A DNA stretch of 64,000 nucleotides from Trematomus loennbergii (GCA_012861695.1 JAAOOA010000060.1:3857183-3921182); one strand, 5' to 3'; positions 12,141 to 24,592 are shown, numbered from the stretch's first letter. A program made the numbers and translations. The notes: a model not told the origin generated them from the letters alone.

Positions 12141-12169
12141 CACACACACACACACACCACACACACACT
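12103..12169. repeat. (CA)n microsatellite
   Basis: About 33 CA units with two one-base slips. Confidence 0.95.
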
Positions 12170-12423
12170 GGGGAATTGTCCTAAACCTTTATCTCCTTTT
12201 AAATGCCAAGTGAAAAACAGCCAAGAGGACGCAGCCACACGCCAACAAACACACACACACAAACATGCACACACACACTGGTTTACGACTTAGTGGTGAG
12301 AGCCACCTGCTTCACTCCAGGCTCTCAGCACTTCCTCCCACTCTCCTTCCTCTTCCTCTTTGATCAGGCTTCCTCTCGGTTTGGAGGCAGCTCAGTTGAC
12401 CTCTGACCTCTGCTCTCTTTCAG

Positions 12424-12507
12424 GTCCTCCTCAGTCAGGTGCATCGGCTTCGAGCTCTGGACCTGCTCGGACGCTTCCTGGATCTGGGTCCCTGGGCCGT
12501 CAGTCTG
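12424..12507 (+). CDS. rptor: RPTOR exon B ([14 protein letters not shown]...)
   Basis: 84 nt, 28 residues, phase 0/0, reading [18 protein letters not shown] then [10 protein letters not shown]. This is a solenoid helix pair near-identical to the mammalian protein. The acceptor follows a normal pyrimidine-rich tract (tgctctctttcag) and the donor is gtacgt. It lies about 6.3 kb after exon A, an intron holding nested hAT elements and two long microsatellites. Intact. Confidence 0.95.
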
Positions 12508-13320
12508 GTACGTTAAGGACTAGATGCTCACAGAGAGGCATAGCATACCATGAAGTCAAGCCTTTTTCCATCTTTGTAATGTATACACTCGAACAAACAA
12601 TGTAAGAGGAAATTCTATAGATATATATATATACATATATACAGTCTGTCATTATTTAAGTAAGAAGGCCAATCGTCATATAAAGGCAATTTTTCTGTAC
12701 AAAAGAATGTTTTCTTATAAAAGCCAAACCCTCTCTCGCAAGAGGACTATCCACACGCTGGATAACAGCACACAATCATTACAAATAACAATATATTTAG
12801 CACAACATGCTGTGTTTTTATTCAGCAGCAAAAACCCTGGCTGATCATTTACGCCTTTTAGAATGGAGTCAAAAGGCTCTGGTGTAACAATATTGGAGTT
12901 TCCAATTTCAAACAGTACCTTGAAAAATGTCAATATGTGTTACCTTATGTGAGAAAAATTTCTTGTGTAATTTGGATGTAGACCCTTTTTTTTTGTATTC
13001 GCTTCTTTTACTAGAGTAAGAAATGTACCACTTAGATTTTTGTGCATTAAAGGATAGGTTCCCCATTCCTTCGTCCATCTTAAGACAATAGTCAGACCCT
13101 TATGATATTTCGAACAGGGTTCCTTTTCGTACTCATTACACTTATTGATTTGATTACACAGGCCATTAACACATCTCTTCTAAATGCACTTTCAATGTAA
13201 GACATGTGGCTTCAGGTTTCTGATTTATAAAAGTATCTTAGTATGCTAGCAGCCTCCAGTCTTTATGCTAAGCTAATATAAGCTAATTGTGCCTTCCTCC
13301 AGCTTCATATAGAATGCACA
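12508..13320 (+). other. RPTOR intron B, 5' part
   Basis: Non-coding. A short TA-rich stretch at 12619-12640 is the only notable point. Confidence 0.5.
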
Positions 13321-13636
13321 GACATCCATGGGACCTTATTTCGGAAAAACTATGTATTGAAGTCAATGGCGAGGGAAAAATTATCTTTCGATCCCGTTTG
13401 AATTGTGCCATGAATTGCACATATGATGTTTGTCAATTTAAAAGATAATTTTGCAAGTCAATTTTGTGTGAAACCGCTCAATGAACTACATCTCTGGTCT
13501 CGCACAATGATTTTTTAAGATTAACAAACATCATATGTGTAATTCGTGGCACAATTCAAACGGGATCAAAAGATAACTTTTCTCTCGCCATTGACTTCAA
13601 TACATAATTTTTCCGAAATAAGGTCCCATGGAGGTC
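13321..13636. mobile_element. Foldback element, arms of about 125 bp
   Basis: Left arm 13321-13445 and right arm 13512-13636 are inverted copies at about 90% identity. The shared order is ccatgggaccttatttcgg, tgtattgaagtcaatggcga, tcccgtttgaattgtgcca, and acatatgatgtttgt. A loop of about 65 nt separates them. A transcript would form a long hairpin. It is non-coding and probably a long-TIR MITE. Confidence 0.88.
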
Positions 13637-13830
13637 CACCGGAAAGGGAGGGACTTCGGCTCTCTATTGATTTGTTAAAAAAAGAACCGCCTTGTGCTGT
13701 CAATCACAGAACGCTCCAAAATGCAAACTCAGCTTATTGACAAAGCTGGGGAGAAAAGGACAGACATGGGAACTACATTTCAGGCCACAGAAAGCCATTC
13801 AGTAGCAAAGCCTCCATCTTAACTGCTATA

Positions 13831-14171
<341 letters not shown>

Positions 14172-14174
14172 CAG

Positions 14175-14285
14175 GCCCTCTCAGTGGGGATCTTCCCCTA
14201 CGTTCTGAAGCTGCTCCAGAGCTCGGCCAGAGAGCTGCGGCCTCTGCTGGTCTTCATCTGGGCTAAAATCCTCGCCGTGGACAGT
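14175..14285 (+). CDS. rptor: RPTOR exon C ([15 protein letters not shown]...)
   Basis: 111 nt, 37 residues, phase 0/0, from [17 protein letters not shown] through [19 protein letters not shown]. It encodes further solenoid helices. The acceptor is unusual: about 340 nt of TG repeat ends in gtgtgcag directly before the exon, with no pyrimidine tract. The donor is gtacgt. Intact, and shows strong protein conservation despite the extreme 3' splice-site context. Confidence 0.95.
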
Positions 14286-15052
14286 GTACGTTCTGTGAAG
14301 CACTTGCTGCCTTATATTTTATATTCCCTTGCTATCCTGAGTTGTTTAACATTTTTAGAAAGCAGTTTTACATCACAAGCTTATTGTCATTATACAAATA
14401 CCATCTGTCTGGAAATGAAGATAAACACAAGGAGTAGGAGAAAAATAAAACATACGTTTCAGAGTCAATTTGATTTTGTGTGAAGCGTGCACAATGATTT
14501 ATATTGTCACTGCACTGATGATTTTGCATCTACTGAAAGTGCAGATGCACTTAAACCCTGTGTGCTTTTATTAAAGCAAATGAATTGGGGTCAGTCCGAA
14601 TTTAGACAAATTAACAATGATTTCATTATCCTTGGTTGATTGAAAATCTGAATGAATAAAGTTGCTACAGTTTTAAGTAAAATTCAAACGATTGACTTTG
14701 ATTTTGGAGAGTAGACTTTCCTGCAAACTGTAAAGTATGTAGTAGACTGTGATTTGTTTTGCATTAAGATAAATGATTCAGAGTCACAGACAATACACAT
14801 CTTGATTTTAACAGACGTTACAACAAAATCTTGATTATAAACGCTCAAAAGAGACATGAAATAATAAAAATGGAAAGCACACATTAGTAATACAATAAGT
14901 ACACAACCATGGCTAAAAAGGAGTAGCAGTAATTTCAGTGAACAAAGTGACATGCATTCAGGGTCATGGGAGGAATAGACAGAAACTCAACCTCTGCAGT
15001 AAAGTGAACCTCTTCCTCCTCTTCCTCATCTTCTCTGTCTTTCTCTCTGCAG
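14286..15052 (+). other. RPTOR intron C, no recognised feature
   Basis: 767 nt of AT-rich intron. No element recognised. Confidence 0.6.
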
Positions 15053-15127
15053 TCGTGCCAAGCTGACCTGGTGAAGGACAACGGACACAAGTACTTCCTG
15101 TCGGTGTTGGCCGACAGTTATATGCCG
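15053..15127 (+). CDS. rptor: RPTOR exon D (SCQADLVKDNGHKYF...)
   Basis: 75 nt, 25 residues, phase 0/0, reading SCQADLVKDNGHKYFLSVL then ADSYMP. Mammalian Raptor, as I recall it, has ADPYMP here, so one Pro to Ser change is visible. The acceptor has a classical pyrimidine tract (tctgtctttctctctgcag) and the donor is gtgagt. Intact. Confidence 0.95.
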
Positions 15128-15532
15128 GTGAGTATCCACCAAGCCCTTTTGTGAATGAAGTGACCAATGTGGGATTTTCTTTAGATTCAAGTGTCATGTA
15201 TTGTTATTCAGCAACATATGATAAAAGATCAAAAAACAAAAGCAATAATGCCATCCTATTATGTTGTTTTTTAAATATGCATTAAGAGGAAATGTAAACA
15301 TCAGCAACAAATCTAATGGATAATTCTCTGGACAGATAATGAGACCTGCATCCTCAAAACTCAGAGAAACTTAGGTTTTTAAGGGATGTTTGAAGTCTCT
15401 TCTTTTCTTCCAGTTTTTACACTTGCAATATGTGGTTCAAAAAGGAAAGGCAATGCTGACGTACCTTAAACAGCATTCTTTCTAGTGGCCAGTAGGGGGT
15501 AAGGCCACTGGTCGCTAAAAGAAGTGTGATTG

Positions 15533-15856
15533 TAGGGCTGTGCAATTAATCGTATTTTAATCTCGATTACGATTTTGGCTTGCAACGATTACTAAAACAA
15601 CGTAATCGAAATAAAACGATTATTATTTTTATTAAAAAAAAAAAAAAAGTGTTTTTTTTTTTTCTTTTTTTGGTTTTTCAGTTGAATTATACTTTAAGTT
15701 CAGGGTAATCAACCGTTAAAAACATACTGTTCCAATTTTATTTTTCAATAAATGGATGTTTTCAAAGTAAATGGATAATCGTTTTTAATAATCGTGATAT
15801 CAATTATTGACCAAAATAATCGTGATTATGATTTTTGCCATAATCGCACAGCCCTA
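15533..15856. mobile_element. hAT-type MITE with 8-bp target duplication
   Basis: Ends TAGGGCTGTGCAATTAATCG (15533) and ataatcgcacagcccta (15856). The flanks tgtgattg at 15525-15532 and 15857-15864 are a perfect 8-bp duplication. The interior is built from aatcg-type words in both orientations and an A/T run. It lies in intron D. Confidence 0.92.
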
Positions 15857-16299
15857 TGTGATTGTATGGAAGTCTATGAGAAAAGGACCAAACTTCTCAC
15901 TTGATTTATTATCTTCCATCATTTTCCTAATGAATGAATGTTCTGAATTTGAAACCTTCTTGAATATAGCATGATGTTCATTTAGTAAATGATGGTCCGT
16001 TTGAAAGTTAAACAGACGATAAAGCCGGGTTACCTTTTGATTGACAAGTCGCTGTACATGTTACTGGTTTGAAACTTGAACCCTTTCACTGTGTGTTTTC
16101 AGTTCAGGGATGTTTATTCTGACATATCGTGTGTACTTGTGTCATTCCTGGTGCCAAAGATGGCGACACAGCCACATACAAAATATATAGTTGCAACCAA
16201 AATTCAAAACTCAAAAAGACATGCAGTCTATGGGTTCAGAAAGTAAAATGAAAGATGATGTGTGGACATAAGATCTTACAGTTTATTCATTTGTTCCAG

Positions 16300-16365
16300 G
16301 CTGAGCATCGTACCATGGCTGTCTTCATATTGGCTGTTATCGTCAACAGCTACACCACGGGACAG
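16300..16365 (+). CDS. rptor: RPTOR exon E (AEHRTMAVFILAVIV...)
   Basis: 66 nt, 22 residues, phase 0/0, AEHRTMAVFILAVIV then NSYTTGQ. It is a hydrophobic solenoid helix that is very conserved in animals. Acceptor ttgttccag, donor gtaaga. The following intron is about 6.2 kb and carries five MITE-like elements. Intact. Confidence 0.95.
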
Positions 16366-17829
16366 GTAAGAGTGTGTGTTTGGAGATGTGTGTATGTCTG
16401 TTTGTTTACTCGAAGCCCCAAGGGAGAATGTAACAAAATATGAATGTACTTCCATCACCAGAACCTCCTGGGGTTCTTCCAGGGACAGCCGTCACTTTGA
16501 GAGATGGCTCTTTCGTCCATTGTGTATTTCCTGGAGATATTGGTTATGTGACAGTTTTGTCGGCAACAGTCGCCTCTCTAATCTCCGTCTCCAAACCCAG
16601 CCACCTCTGTGATGACACTTGATCACCACAAGTGTCACTTTGGCCCGTTCCTAGACCCCTGTGTTCAATCCCAGAAGCCTTTTGTGCCTCGTCTGTTTCT
16701 TGGAGTACGCATACTCTTCCACGAAGAAATATTCCACCATCCCTCCCTTTTGTTTCTCTCTCCTGCTCTCTGCAGTTATTTCTCCGTCTACTTCTGAATG
16801 TTATTTGACAGTGCTTCTCTCTCCACATCACATCAATGTGACAAATCAGAAAAGCTATATGTGCTCTCGCGCTCAGAAACAACCATTCCTCTTCTATAGC
16901 ACCGTTCCTAAACACTCCTACCTTTCTCACAGGCCTGTAAATAATTGATGCCCTCCAACATTACAGAGACTCTTTCTGCTCCACGGCTCCATTATTTATC
17001 CCTCTTACTTTCAACTACAGCGCTCATTACTGCGCTATCGCTGCTGCGAACACGCCACAGAGCACGGCGTCTTATTCCTGAGGTTCAGCTGGGAGGTTCC
17101 ATGAGAGATGAAGGGGCGACGTACAAGTGATCTGGCACGGGAAGAAAGTAGACAAGGGGGGGGGCGAGGAGACGGGGGCACATGGTGTCGCTGCTGATAA
17201 AAGATTATTCATTTTTTTGATATCTCAATCTGGATATCTCCGCACACACAACAGGTCCATTTGTTGTGGCTTCGATGTTTACCAAATGTTCTTAGTTATC
17301 ACAAAGTTACATCAACAGCAGAAGAAACCAGTCATTCCTAATGTTCAATGTGTCATTATTATAACATTGTTGTCCTATAATAATACTTATTCAGTGATCT
17401 TGTTAGCATATGTGTTGAACAGCTAAGTACTAAAGTGATGGAAGTGCCAAAATGAAGGTCATCTAAAAAGAATTCCAACTTCCGGTCCACAGTGTTGACA
17501 TTTATAAAAACGATTGAACCTACTCCATTAACCTGTCATTGTGCTATTTAGCTAGCAAATCTTAGCTATTTAGCTTTAGAACTATCTATCCATCCATCCT
17601 TCCATCCATCCTTCATAGCTTAATAGTTCATACAGAAGCTTTAAAACTTTTGATTTGGCAAGTAAAGGTTGTCAAGTTGGTGACATCATGTAAGGTAATA
17701 GCAATTAAGCTTTAACCAGAAGTGCCAGGCCATTATGCAGCAATGTGGAAACGCCCTGGAGCCGGCGAAGCTGAATAGTTGAATAGGAAGACAACAGCAG
17801 CTCAACACTGATTGAAAAAACTAAACCCC
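16366..17829 (+). other. RPTOR intron E, 5' part
   Basis: Several overlapping short ORFs exist on both strands, but none resembles a protein family. No element recognised. Confidence 0.5.
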
Positions 17830-18265
17830 TTAAAGGTCTCCTATCATGCAAAATGCACTTTTGATGTCCTGTATACATAAATATGTGTCCCCGGTGTGTC
17901 AGGGAACTCACAAAGTGTCAGAAAATACCACCCTCTCTCTTTTCCTCCTTACCCACATCTCTAAAAACGGGGATACAACAGAGCTGATCCTTATTTGCTG
18001 CCGATATGACGACATATCGGAGATGTGGGCTGGCTTTACACCCACGGCCCTATCAGAAATGTCGCTATCAGAAACAATGTGCAGCATTTAGCTGTATCTG
18101 GGTAGAAATCTCCTGATCAGATACTCAGCATAAGCTCCCCCCCTCTTTTCTTTTTTGGTATTTTGAGCAAAACACATTATACTGTAGACATGTTTTTTTA
18201 ATATATTTTTATATATCCGAGACCCAGAATATACGTCTAAAAATAGCATGATAGGAGATGTTTAA
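17830..18265. mobile_element. MITE with TTAA ends (TCCTATCATGC family, short copy)
   Basis: Begins ttaaaggtctcctatcatgc and ends gcatgataggagatgtttaa; TTAA at both ends. It shares its left 150 bp (atgtgtccccggtg, cagggaactcac, agtgtcagaaaa) with 43887-44858. The interior is shorter than in that copy. Non-coding. Confidence 0.85.
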
Positions 18266-19884
18266 AATCTAAATGTTTCTGCATTCAAATGTCTTAAACC
18301 AACTTTCAGATATTCTTTTGAGTTGTACATTTTTCCAAAAGTGTTAGACTTTTTTCAAACCTTGAGAAATCTTGAAAAAATTCTCACAATAATGAAATAG
18401 AAGTGAAGGAAATCAAAAGTGAATCAAAGCAGTATGAAGTTGAACTGATTAAAAGAAAGCCTTTAAAAGAAAAATAACTTTGACATTAATGTGAACTGTT
18501 TATTACATTTAACTCAAGAGGGCCTTTATTTTTGTTATTTTGACACACATTTTCTGGCTTTTCACAAAGTCCAGCGTCCTTAACGGTCAATCCAGTCTCT
18601 GCTTGTGTTCTGGCGAAGTGGAGGAATCTGAAGGCGAATGAAATTGATTTTGACAAAAGACGAAAGTTTTAAAAAGCATTTTGAATAGAGGGTGCACTAC
18701 ACATCAGTGGTCCTCAATCCGTTTCTAGTGGTTCGCAGATATGTGAGTGAAGAAAACATTTATATAATTTTTTTTGTGGACAAAAAGTAAACTTTTATTT
18801 TGAAGGCCCGATTTTCCAACGCTGTGCATGCAGTAGGCGTTGGACTGGGAGTACCGGAGACCATAAACGGTTTTGACGACTTCTGTCACGTAGTGATCAT
18901 CTTCTCAATAAAACATCTTTGCTGATGTTTTTTCGAGTCTTCTGGCCAATCAGAATCAAGATGGTTGCCGGAAGTCCCCACGGAGAATACCTTGGCCGTA
19001 GAACTATTCTTTATACATCCATGGGTACAACTTCAGATAAAAATGAACACATAAGGAAATATGACCCCCGGTTTGATGACTGACAGGTCACAGAACAATG
19101 GGGGCTATCTACCCTTACCCACAATTTAAAGTAATTCACACAGACTATCTCTCTTACTCTTCTCTCTGTGTGGAGCAGCAAGCTGTCAGAACAAAGTGAA
19201 AAACAAACAATGGCATCAAATATTATTAATATGTCGGGTACAAATATCTGAAAAGTGTACTTGGTAACTTCCCACATCTGAAATCAGATATGACTTCAAG
19301 TCATGTGATCATTTCTTAGTATTTGATCCTTCAACTTGGCCTCAGGAAATGCAAGGACTTCACAGTTTTGGCAGAAAGCAAATCGGAGGCTTAAAAAGAG
19401 ACAGGGAGGTGCATCTTCATCATCTTCATCATCTAGCATGCAAGAAGTGTAAATAGAGGACAGTGAAGGAGACACTGAGGAGGACCACGCTTCGTGTGGG
19501 GTGAGTACCAAACGCTGTCTCCTGGTACTCACCTGAGCAACTCACTAAAAATGAAATAAAACAAGAATAGAGTTTGAAAGGGGAGTGATTTGTAAAATAT
19601 CCATAAAGAAAAAGTAAATCTGTTTACAGTTCTGTTTCATAAATGTTGAGAGTTATATCCATAGATCTCCTCATGTTGCTCTCAAAGTGACTTTTAACTT
19701 CAATATTTAAAAAAAAATCTTCGGATGTTAGGTCCACCATCCACTTATAAAAATAGCACTTTACCCCTGCTTCCACCTATATGCCCTGAGCTGATTATCG
19801 GGCCTTCATTGTAACTGTCGCGGTGTACTGTGTATTTGCGTGGAGAGTGTTGCAGTAGAACATTCTACTGTAGCGCCCGGTACA
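18266..19884 (+). other. RPTOR intron E, middle
   Basis: No exon. Positions 19560-19740 are a reversed copy of the block at 2431-2720 and 7209-7430. A patch at 18820-19020 is GC-richer but not recognised. Confidence 0.5.
19560..19745 (-). repeat. Dispersed hAT-associated repeat, reversed copy
   Basis: It reads on the minus strand like the block at 7209-7430 (ggtggacctaacatccgaag, then ttgaagttaaaagtcac, then ttgagagcaacatgaggaga). It is truncated. Confidence 0.6.
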
Positions 19885-20241
19885 TTAAAGGTGGGGTCGG
19901 TAAGTTTGAGAAACCGGCTCGAGATACGCTTTTTGTTATATTCCATGGAATGCTCTTAACATCCCGATAGCAATGAATATCTTAAGTGCTTTGACAACAA
20001 ATCCTGTAAAAAGTACGACCAATCATTTGAGCCGGCCCGGCTAAAATAACTGGATGGCCTACCTGCCTGTCAGCCTTCCATCTGTGCACAAACTTATCTC
20101 GTGCCCTCATTGGTCATGTGCGCGTTCGTGTGTGTTGGAGGAGGGGCTCTGTAAGGAAGTGGTAGATTTTCTCCGGTTGTGTATTTTCAAATTCTAGCGA
20201 TCTCGAGCTGGTTTCTCCAACATTACCTACCCCACCTTTAA
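19885..20241. mobile_element. MITE with TTAA ends (AAAGGTGGGGT family)
   Basis: Begins ttaaaggtggggtcggtaag and ends acctaccccacctttaa. The inverted repeats extend inward past gagaaaccggctcgagat with a few mismatches. Non-coding, 357 bp. Confidence 0.88.
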
Positions 20242-21114
20242 TGGGAATGTAATTAATCTTGATTAATTACAAGTTTAAAATACTAATATTTACTTGTATT
20301 TAAGGGGGAGATGAAACCAATACACGTGTTGTGTTGTAATAAATGAATGCATGACAAACTGGTAAGATAAATCAGAGTTTTTTAAAAACTTTATTATAAG
20401 ATGATTTCTGAATTATTGTCTTGAAGTCCGCCAATTTCCGACACTTAGCTAAAGCATCGACAAAGCCGCTGTGATTCCCCTCTGAATAATGCGGGATACA
20501 CAGACGTATTATCTCTCTATCACTCCTTTGCAACTTAAAGAAACAGCGTATGGTGGATTGAAAAAATGCCTTTCCTCTGTTTTAACCACACATTGAGAAC
20601 TAGTGAAGATCATTTGTCATGGATTAGGTCAGCTGTCACACTGAGGGTCCTAACTTGAGCCAATTCCTCTGATTTCTTCCTTCTCACTGCCATGCAGTTT
20701 ATGGTACAAATCTGTGCTGGAATGACTTCCTGGAGGAGCCTTTCAGTGTGTGACAGATGTTTTCAAGCTGTACATGATTATCCACAGAGTGTGGAAGGTG
20801 GTGTTGGTGAGTTGCATCTTGTTAGTATTTGGCGTCTTGCCAGTAATGTTGCAAAGACTATAATGTCTGCTTTTAGCCTCGGTAAAGGTAGCTGAGGGAC
20901 ACCCAATACTGCAGTAATGGCATTAGGCTCTATAAGCATCCAAGTATTGACATTTTAAGTCCAGTAGTTGTGCAGAACCAAAACATATGCACATGGTTTC
21001 ACAGGTGTTTTCACAGAGCGGTCTATATAGTCATTGAACAGCTTGACTTTAGGCCAACGAGTGCGGTGAACATCTTTACCCTGAATCAAACCATGTGTGG
21101 TGCAGACAGATGAG

Positions 21115-21474
21115 GGGTGTTTCTCAATGTCGAGGAAGGTCATCGAGTCCCGCCAAAGGACTGTTCCAATGTCCAGCATACTTGGAATTCTACCGAGGCC
21201 GGCGTACTTCGTAGCGAGACATTTCGAGGCTGCACATGTGTAGACTCCGCGGTCTTAAAATCCCCACAATGCTTTGCGCACGGACCAATTTCCAAATCTT
21301 TGGCGGAAATCGCGCTCCATTGAAGGCGGGGCCTCGCATATGACGCACACCTGTTAGCCTGTTCCACAATTCTTCGTTTTCCGAGGCTAGGAAGCATTCT
21401 TGCCTCGCTTCTGAAGCAAGTGACTCGGAAGACATGTGCTACCAAGCAAGCCTCCTCGACATTGAGAAACACCC
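21115..21474. mobile_element. MITE with GGGTGTTTCTCAATGTCGAGG termini
   Basis: Left gggtgtttctcaatgtcgag (21115) and right ctcgacattgagaaacaccc (21474) are perfect inverted repeats of about 20 bp. A possible 3-bp duplication gag flanks it. The interior is GC-rich and non-coding. Confidence 0.85.
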
Positions 21475-21576
21475 GAGGTCTGCACACGCTTCCTCTGAGA
21501 TCCCCTGCCCACATTGTCTTCCTTTTCCATGGTTCATAATGGTACGTTGGTTTTAAAACCTACTGAACATCTCTTA

Positions 21577-22475
21577 TGCCCCTTTCACACCGGCGCTTTT
21601 CCAGCTCCTGCTGGGAGCTAGCCTGAAAAGCGCGCGTTTTTCCTGTTCACACCGCAGCGGCGGCGCGTCATAGCTCCGGAATGCGGTTCACTTCCAGCTC
21701 CAAAAAGTTGTCGGTCCAGAGGCAAGAGCTTTGGAGCTATGACGCGGCGTCGCTTACGTCGAGGCGTGCAGGAAACCTTACTTTGACCATCCGTTCGCTG
21801 TTATTGATCATTGTGGAGAGCAGGCAGACGTTTTGTTTGTTATTATTATAGCAGCTCTATGGAATTAATACATGGGCTGTACAGGTTGTCATGTCCGACT
21901 ATCACAAGTAGAATCATAATGAAAAATACGCCGGGTAAATGTGCCTGGAGGAAACGGCTTAGCAAGTAGTCAGTTAGCTTCGGTTGCTATGCTAACATCA
22001 CCCATGTTATACCAGAGACACTTTCATAACAGCGTTGTGATGCCAAACAGCGTCAATTCAGACTGACACACATTCACTTAAGGGGAACTGGGGATATGTA
22101 CAGCTGCTTGTGTGACAGTCAGACAGTGAATACTTTAGAGCCGTGTGAGCTAACGGAGAAATAACCTCCCGTTGAAGAGCAGCCAGCACTGTAGCGGTCG
22201 GTAAATGCGCTGAAACACATTAATAAACAATGAACCACGGCACTCTGGAGAAAAGTATAAGGTTGGAGAAGTCGTTATTTAATTTAATCTGGCTTCGTAT
22301 GATTAAAAGCAACACGATCGTCGACCCGACGTAGTCCCCGGCCCGTTGTTGTTGTGGGAGAAAATCTCTCGGCAGCTCTGGGCGGTGTGAACAGAGCGGG
22401 AGCTGAAAAGGGAAACGGGAGCTGAACCAGAAAAGCTCTCGCGAGGAGCTAGAAAGTGAAAAGCGCCGGTGAAGC
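21577..22475. mobile_element. Harbinger-type MITE, right end degraded, next to exon F
   Basis: Starts TGCCCCTTTCACACC at 21577 after tta. The right end near 22440-22475 reads gctagaaagtgaaaagcgccggtgaag, a decayed form of the expected terminus. It shares long internal blocks with 61163-62263 (gctgttattgatcattgtgg, catgtccgactatcacaagt). Its end lies about 45 nt from the acceptor of exon F. Confidence 0.82.
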
Positions 22476-22521
22476 CGCATCACACTCTTTAACTTGCATC
22501 ACTCCTTCTCCCTCCCACCAG

Positions 22522-22713
22522 GAGGCGTGTCTGCAGGGCAACCTAATAGCCAACTGCCTGGAGCAGCTCTCGGACCCCCACCCTCTGCTCCGCCAGTGGG
22601 TGGCCATCTGCCTGGGCCGCATCTGGCAGAACTTCGACCCGGCGCGCTGGTGCGGGGTCCGGGACAGCGCCCACGAGAAGCTCTACACCCTGCTGACGGA
22701 CCCCATCCCCGAG
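22522..22713 (+). CDS. rptor: RPTOR exon F (EACLQGNLIANCLEQ...)
   Basis: 192 nt, 64 residues, phase 0/0. Reads EACLQGNLIANCLEQLSDP, then HPLLRQWVAICLGRIWQNF, then RWCGVRDSAHEKLYTLLTDP and IPE. The RQWVAICLGRIW block is a hallmark Raptor HEAT repeat. The codons are GC-rich compared with the AT-rich intron. The acceptor (tctccctcccaccag) lies only about 45 nt after the degraded end of a Harbinger-type MITE. Donor gtgaga. Intact. Confidence 0.96.
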
Positions 22714-23859
22714 GTGAGAGGGTCATCTGAAAAACAAAGTATCAAAGTCCCACTCTGACAATTCAAGAATATAGAGTACTCGTTTTGCAAATGATTTCAT
22801 CTCATGGTTAACTAGACCACTTGTTTGTGTGTGTTTTACCGCTATAGACATTAGATTTTACTCATTCAAGAATCACACCATTTTATAACAGGCGGACGAA
22901 AACAGAAATGTATTATTCTTTTGAATTGGTTTGCACAGCATTCACAATGTGTTGACTAGTTCCAAGGCCAAACAGTGTTTTGTTATGGTTCTGACCCCCA
23001 TTTAATTTGAAAGTAAAAACCTTGTTAGGATTACACAATAGAAACTGCAGATATTAAACGTTAAAAACAAAATCTTGACTCAACCAGAATTGACTTTGGG
23101 CAAATTATATTTCTTTATAAATGTCTTATTTATTGGCCAAAGTGTTATTGGCCTTTTCAGGATTTCCCGTTACATTTCTGTTCACTCCAGATGCATGTTA
23201 AATAAAGCTTTTTTTTTTTATTGCAGTTTTAAGTAAGGGTTAATGTGCAGCGAGGCATTAATGAAAAATGAAAGGGTGAGCAGGATCCTCACGGGACACA
23301 GCCAAATACTAAATAAACCAACGTCTTGACTAATTATATTGATTTATAAGGATTTTATTTATTTGAAAATTATCGTATTGCTTCCTCTTGTGCTGTTTTT
23401 CTTTTTTTTTACTGAGTTTCTTTACTGGGGACAGGTTAGCCATGCGGATGATACGACTACACATAGTCCCTTGATCCTCCTTAGCTACAGTTTGTTAGCG
23501 AAAATTAACAACCTCTGGAATGTCCAAATCAGAAACAAGTATTCTACTTGGCTGTGTTTTAATCGGGTTTAAACGACAGTTGTATATCTCAGGCCCAGAG
23601 CTGTATGATAGGCTCCAGATCATCTTCATGGTTTGCAAAAGGTCAGGGGGAAGTTGGATAATCACTGGGAAAGGCTTCCATGGTTATACGGTTTTAGTTG
23701 AGGCACAACCAAATAGAATATTATATTCAAAACAGGATTAAAATCCACTCTAAAACATTTGGAAAATGCTTAGGCATTTCATGTATGGCCAGATGTTCTG
23801 CAACACCTGTTCATACAGAAGATTATGAGATAGTTTTATGAGAAAAGCACACGCACCAC
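22714..23859 (+). other. RPTOR intron F, 5' part
   Basis: AT-rich, non-coding, nothing recognised. Confidence 0.5.
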
Positions 23860-24592
23860 TGGCCCAATTCCAAACCACACCCTACCCACTCCCACTCCGT
23901 GGCGGAGTGACACTCGCAGCTGAATGAGGCTCCCTCCTGTCAGATGGAGGGAGTAAATACAGCGGCAAGCTTTGGGACAAACTCCCCTCTCTCCGGCAGA
24001 AAAGGAAATGCCGTAACTGTATGTAACAACGGTTTCAAATCAGCATCTCTTAGACAAAAAATGTAAATTAATAACTCAAATAAAACTCCAAACATCTTTC
24101 ATTGTGTTACTTTTTTGTAAAGCTCTTTTAGTTTTAAACCTGATGTTTATAAGCTTCTTAGTTTTTGCAACAGTCTGTAAATATACACAACTTTATAATA
24201 AAATGCACACATTTACCTTTTTCTAGACTAAACACAGGTATGATCCTAAGTTAAAAAAATATGAGGTTGTTAACATCGCAATTTATCAGTGGATGTTTGC
24301 TGGAACTACTTGTAAACAGCGTGTTTCCTGACGGACACACACACAGCGTGACTCCGGTCAGGTAGAGACCAGTCTCAAGTCAGCACCGATGCAGACTCGC
24401 TGTTTGAGGGCTTGATAGCCCACTCCCCCTCCACACCTCTCCACACTCGTTGGTTTGGAACAGCACTTAATGTGGCGGACCCTCCGCGCGAACGCACAAA
24501 CGGAGGGGTAGTGTGTAGGGGTAGTGTGTAGGGGTAGTGTGGAGGGGTAGGGTGTAGGGGTAGGGTGTAGGGGGTGGTTTGGAATTGGGCCA
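23860..24592. mobile_element. Non-autonomous DNA element with perfect 19-bp TIRs
   Basis: TGGCCCAATTCCAAACCAC at 23860 and its exact reverse complement ending at 24592. The element of 733 bp carries a G-rich 13-bp minisatellite beside its right end (24504-24575). No transposase. The superfamily is not clear. Confidence 0.85.
24504..24575 (+). repeat. 13-bp G-rich minisatellite
   Basis: Five copies of aggggtagtgtgt-like units. Each gives a GGGG run separated by about nine bases, a possible (long-loop) quadruplex pattern on the + strand. Confidence 0.85.

Larger units (their letters stand above)
10676..12423 (+). other. Rest of RPTOR intron A: microsatellites only
   Basis: CA repeats at 11195-11257 and 12103-12169 and smaller ones at 11708-11730, 11971-11984 and 12247-12279. 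No exon is seen between exons A and B, and the protein is continuous across them. Confidence 0.6.

Noticed and set aside
16255..17426. Cluster of short ORFs after exon E
   Set aside because: The real exon E is only 16300-16365. The rest overlap on both strands and lack any recognisable domain.
21140..21514. 124-codon minus-strand ORF
   Set aside because: It covers the whole of a MITE (21115-21474) including both inverted ends, so it is a chance frame.
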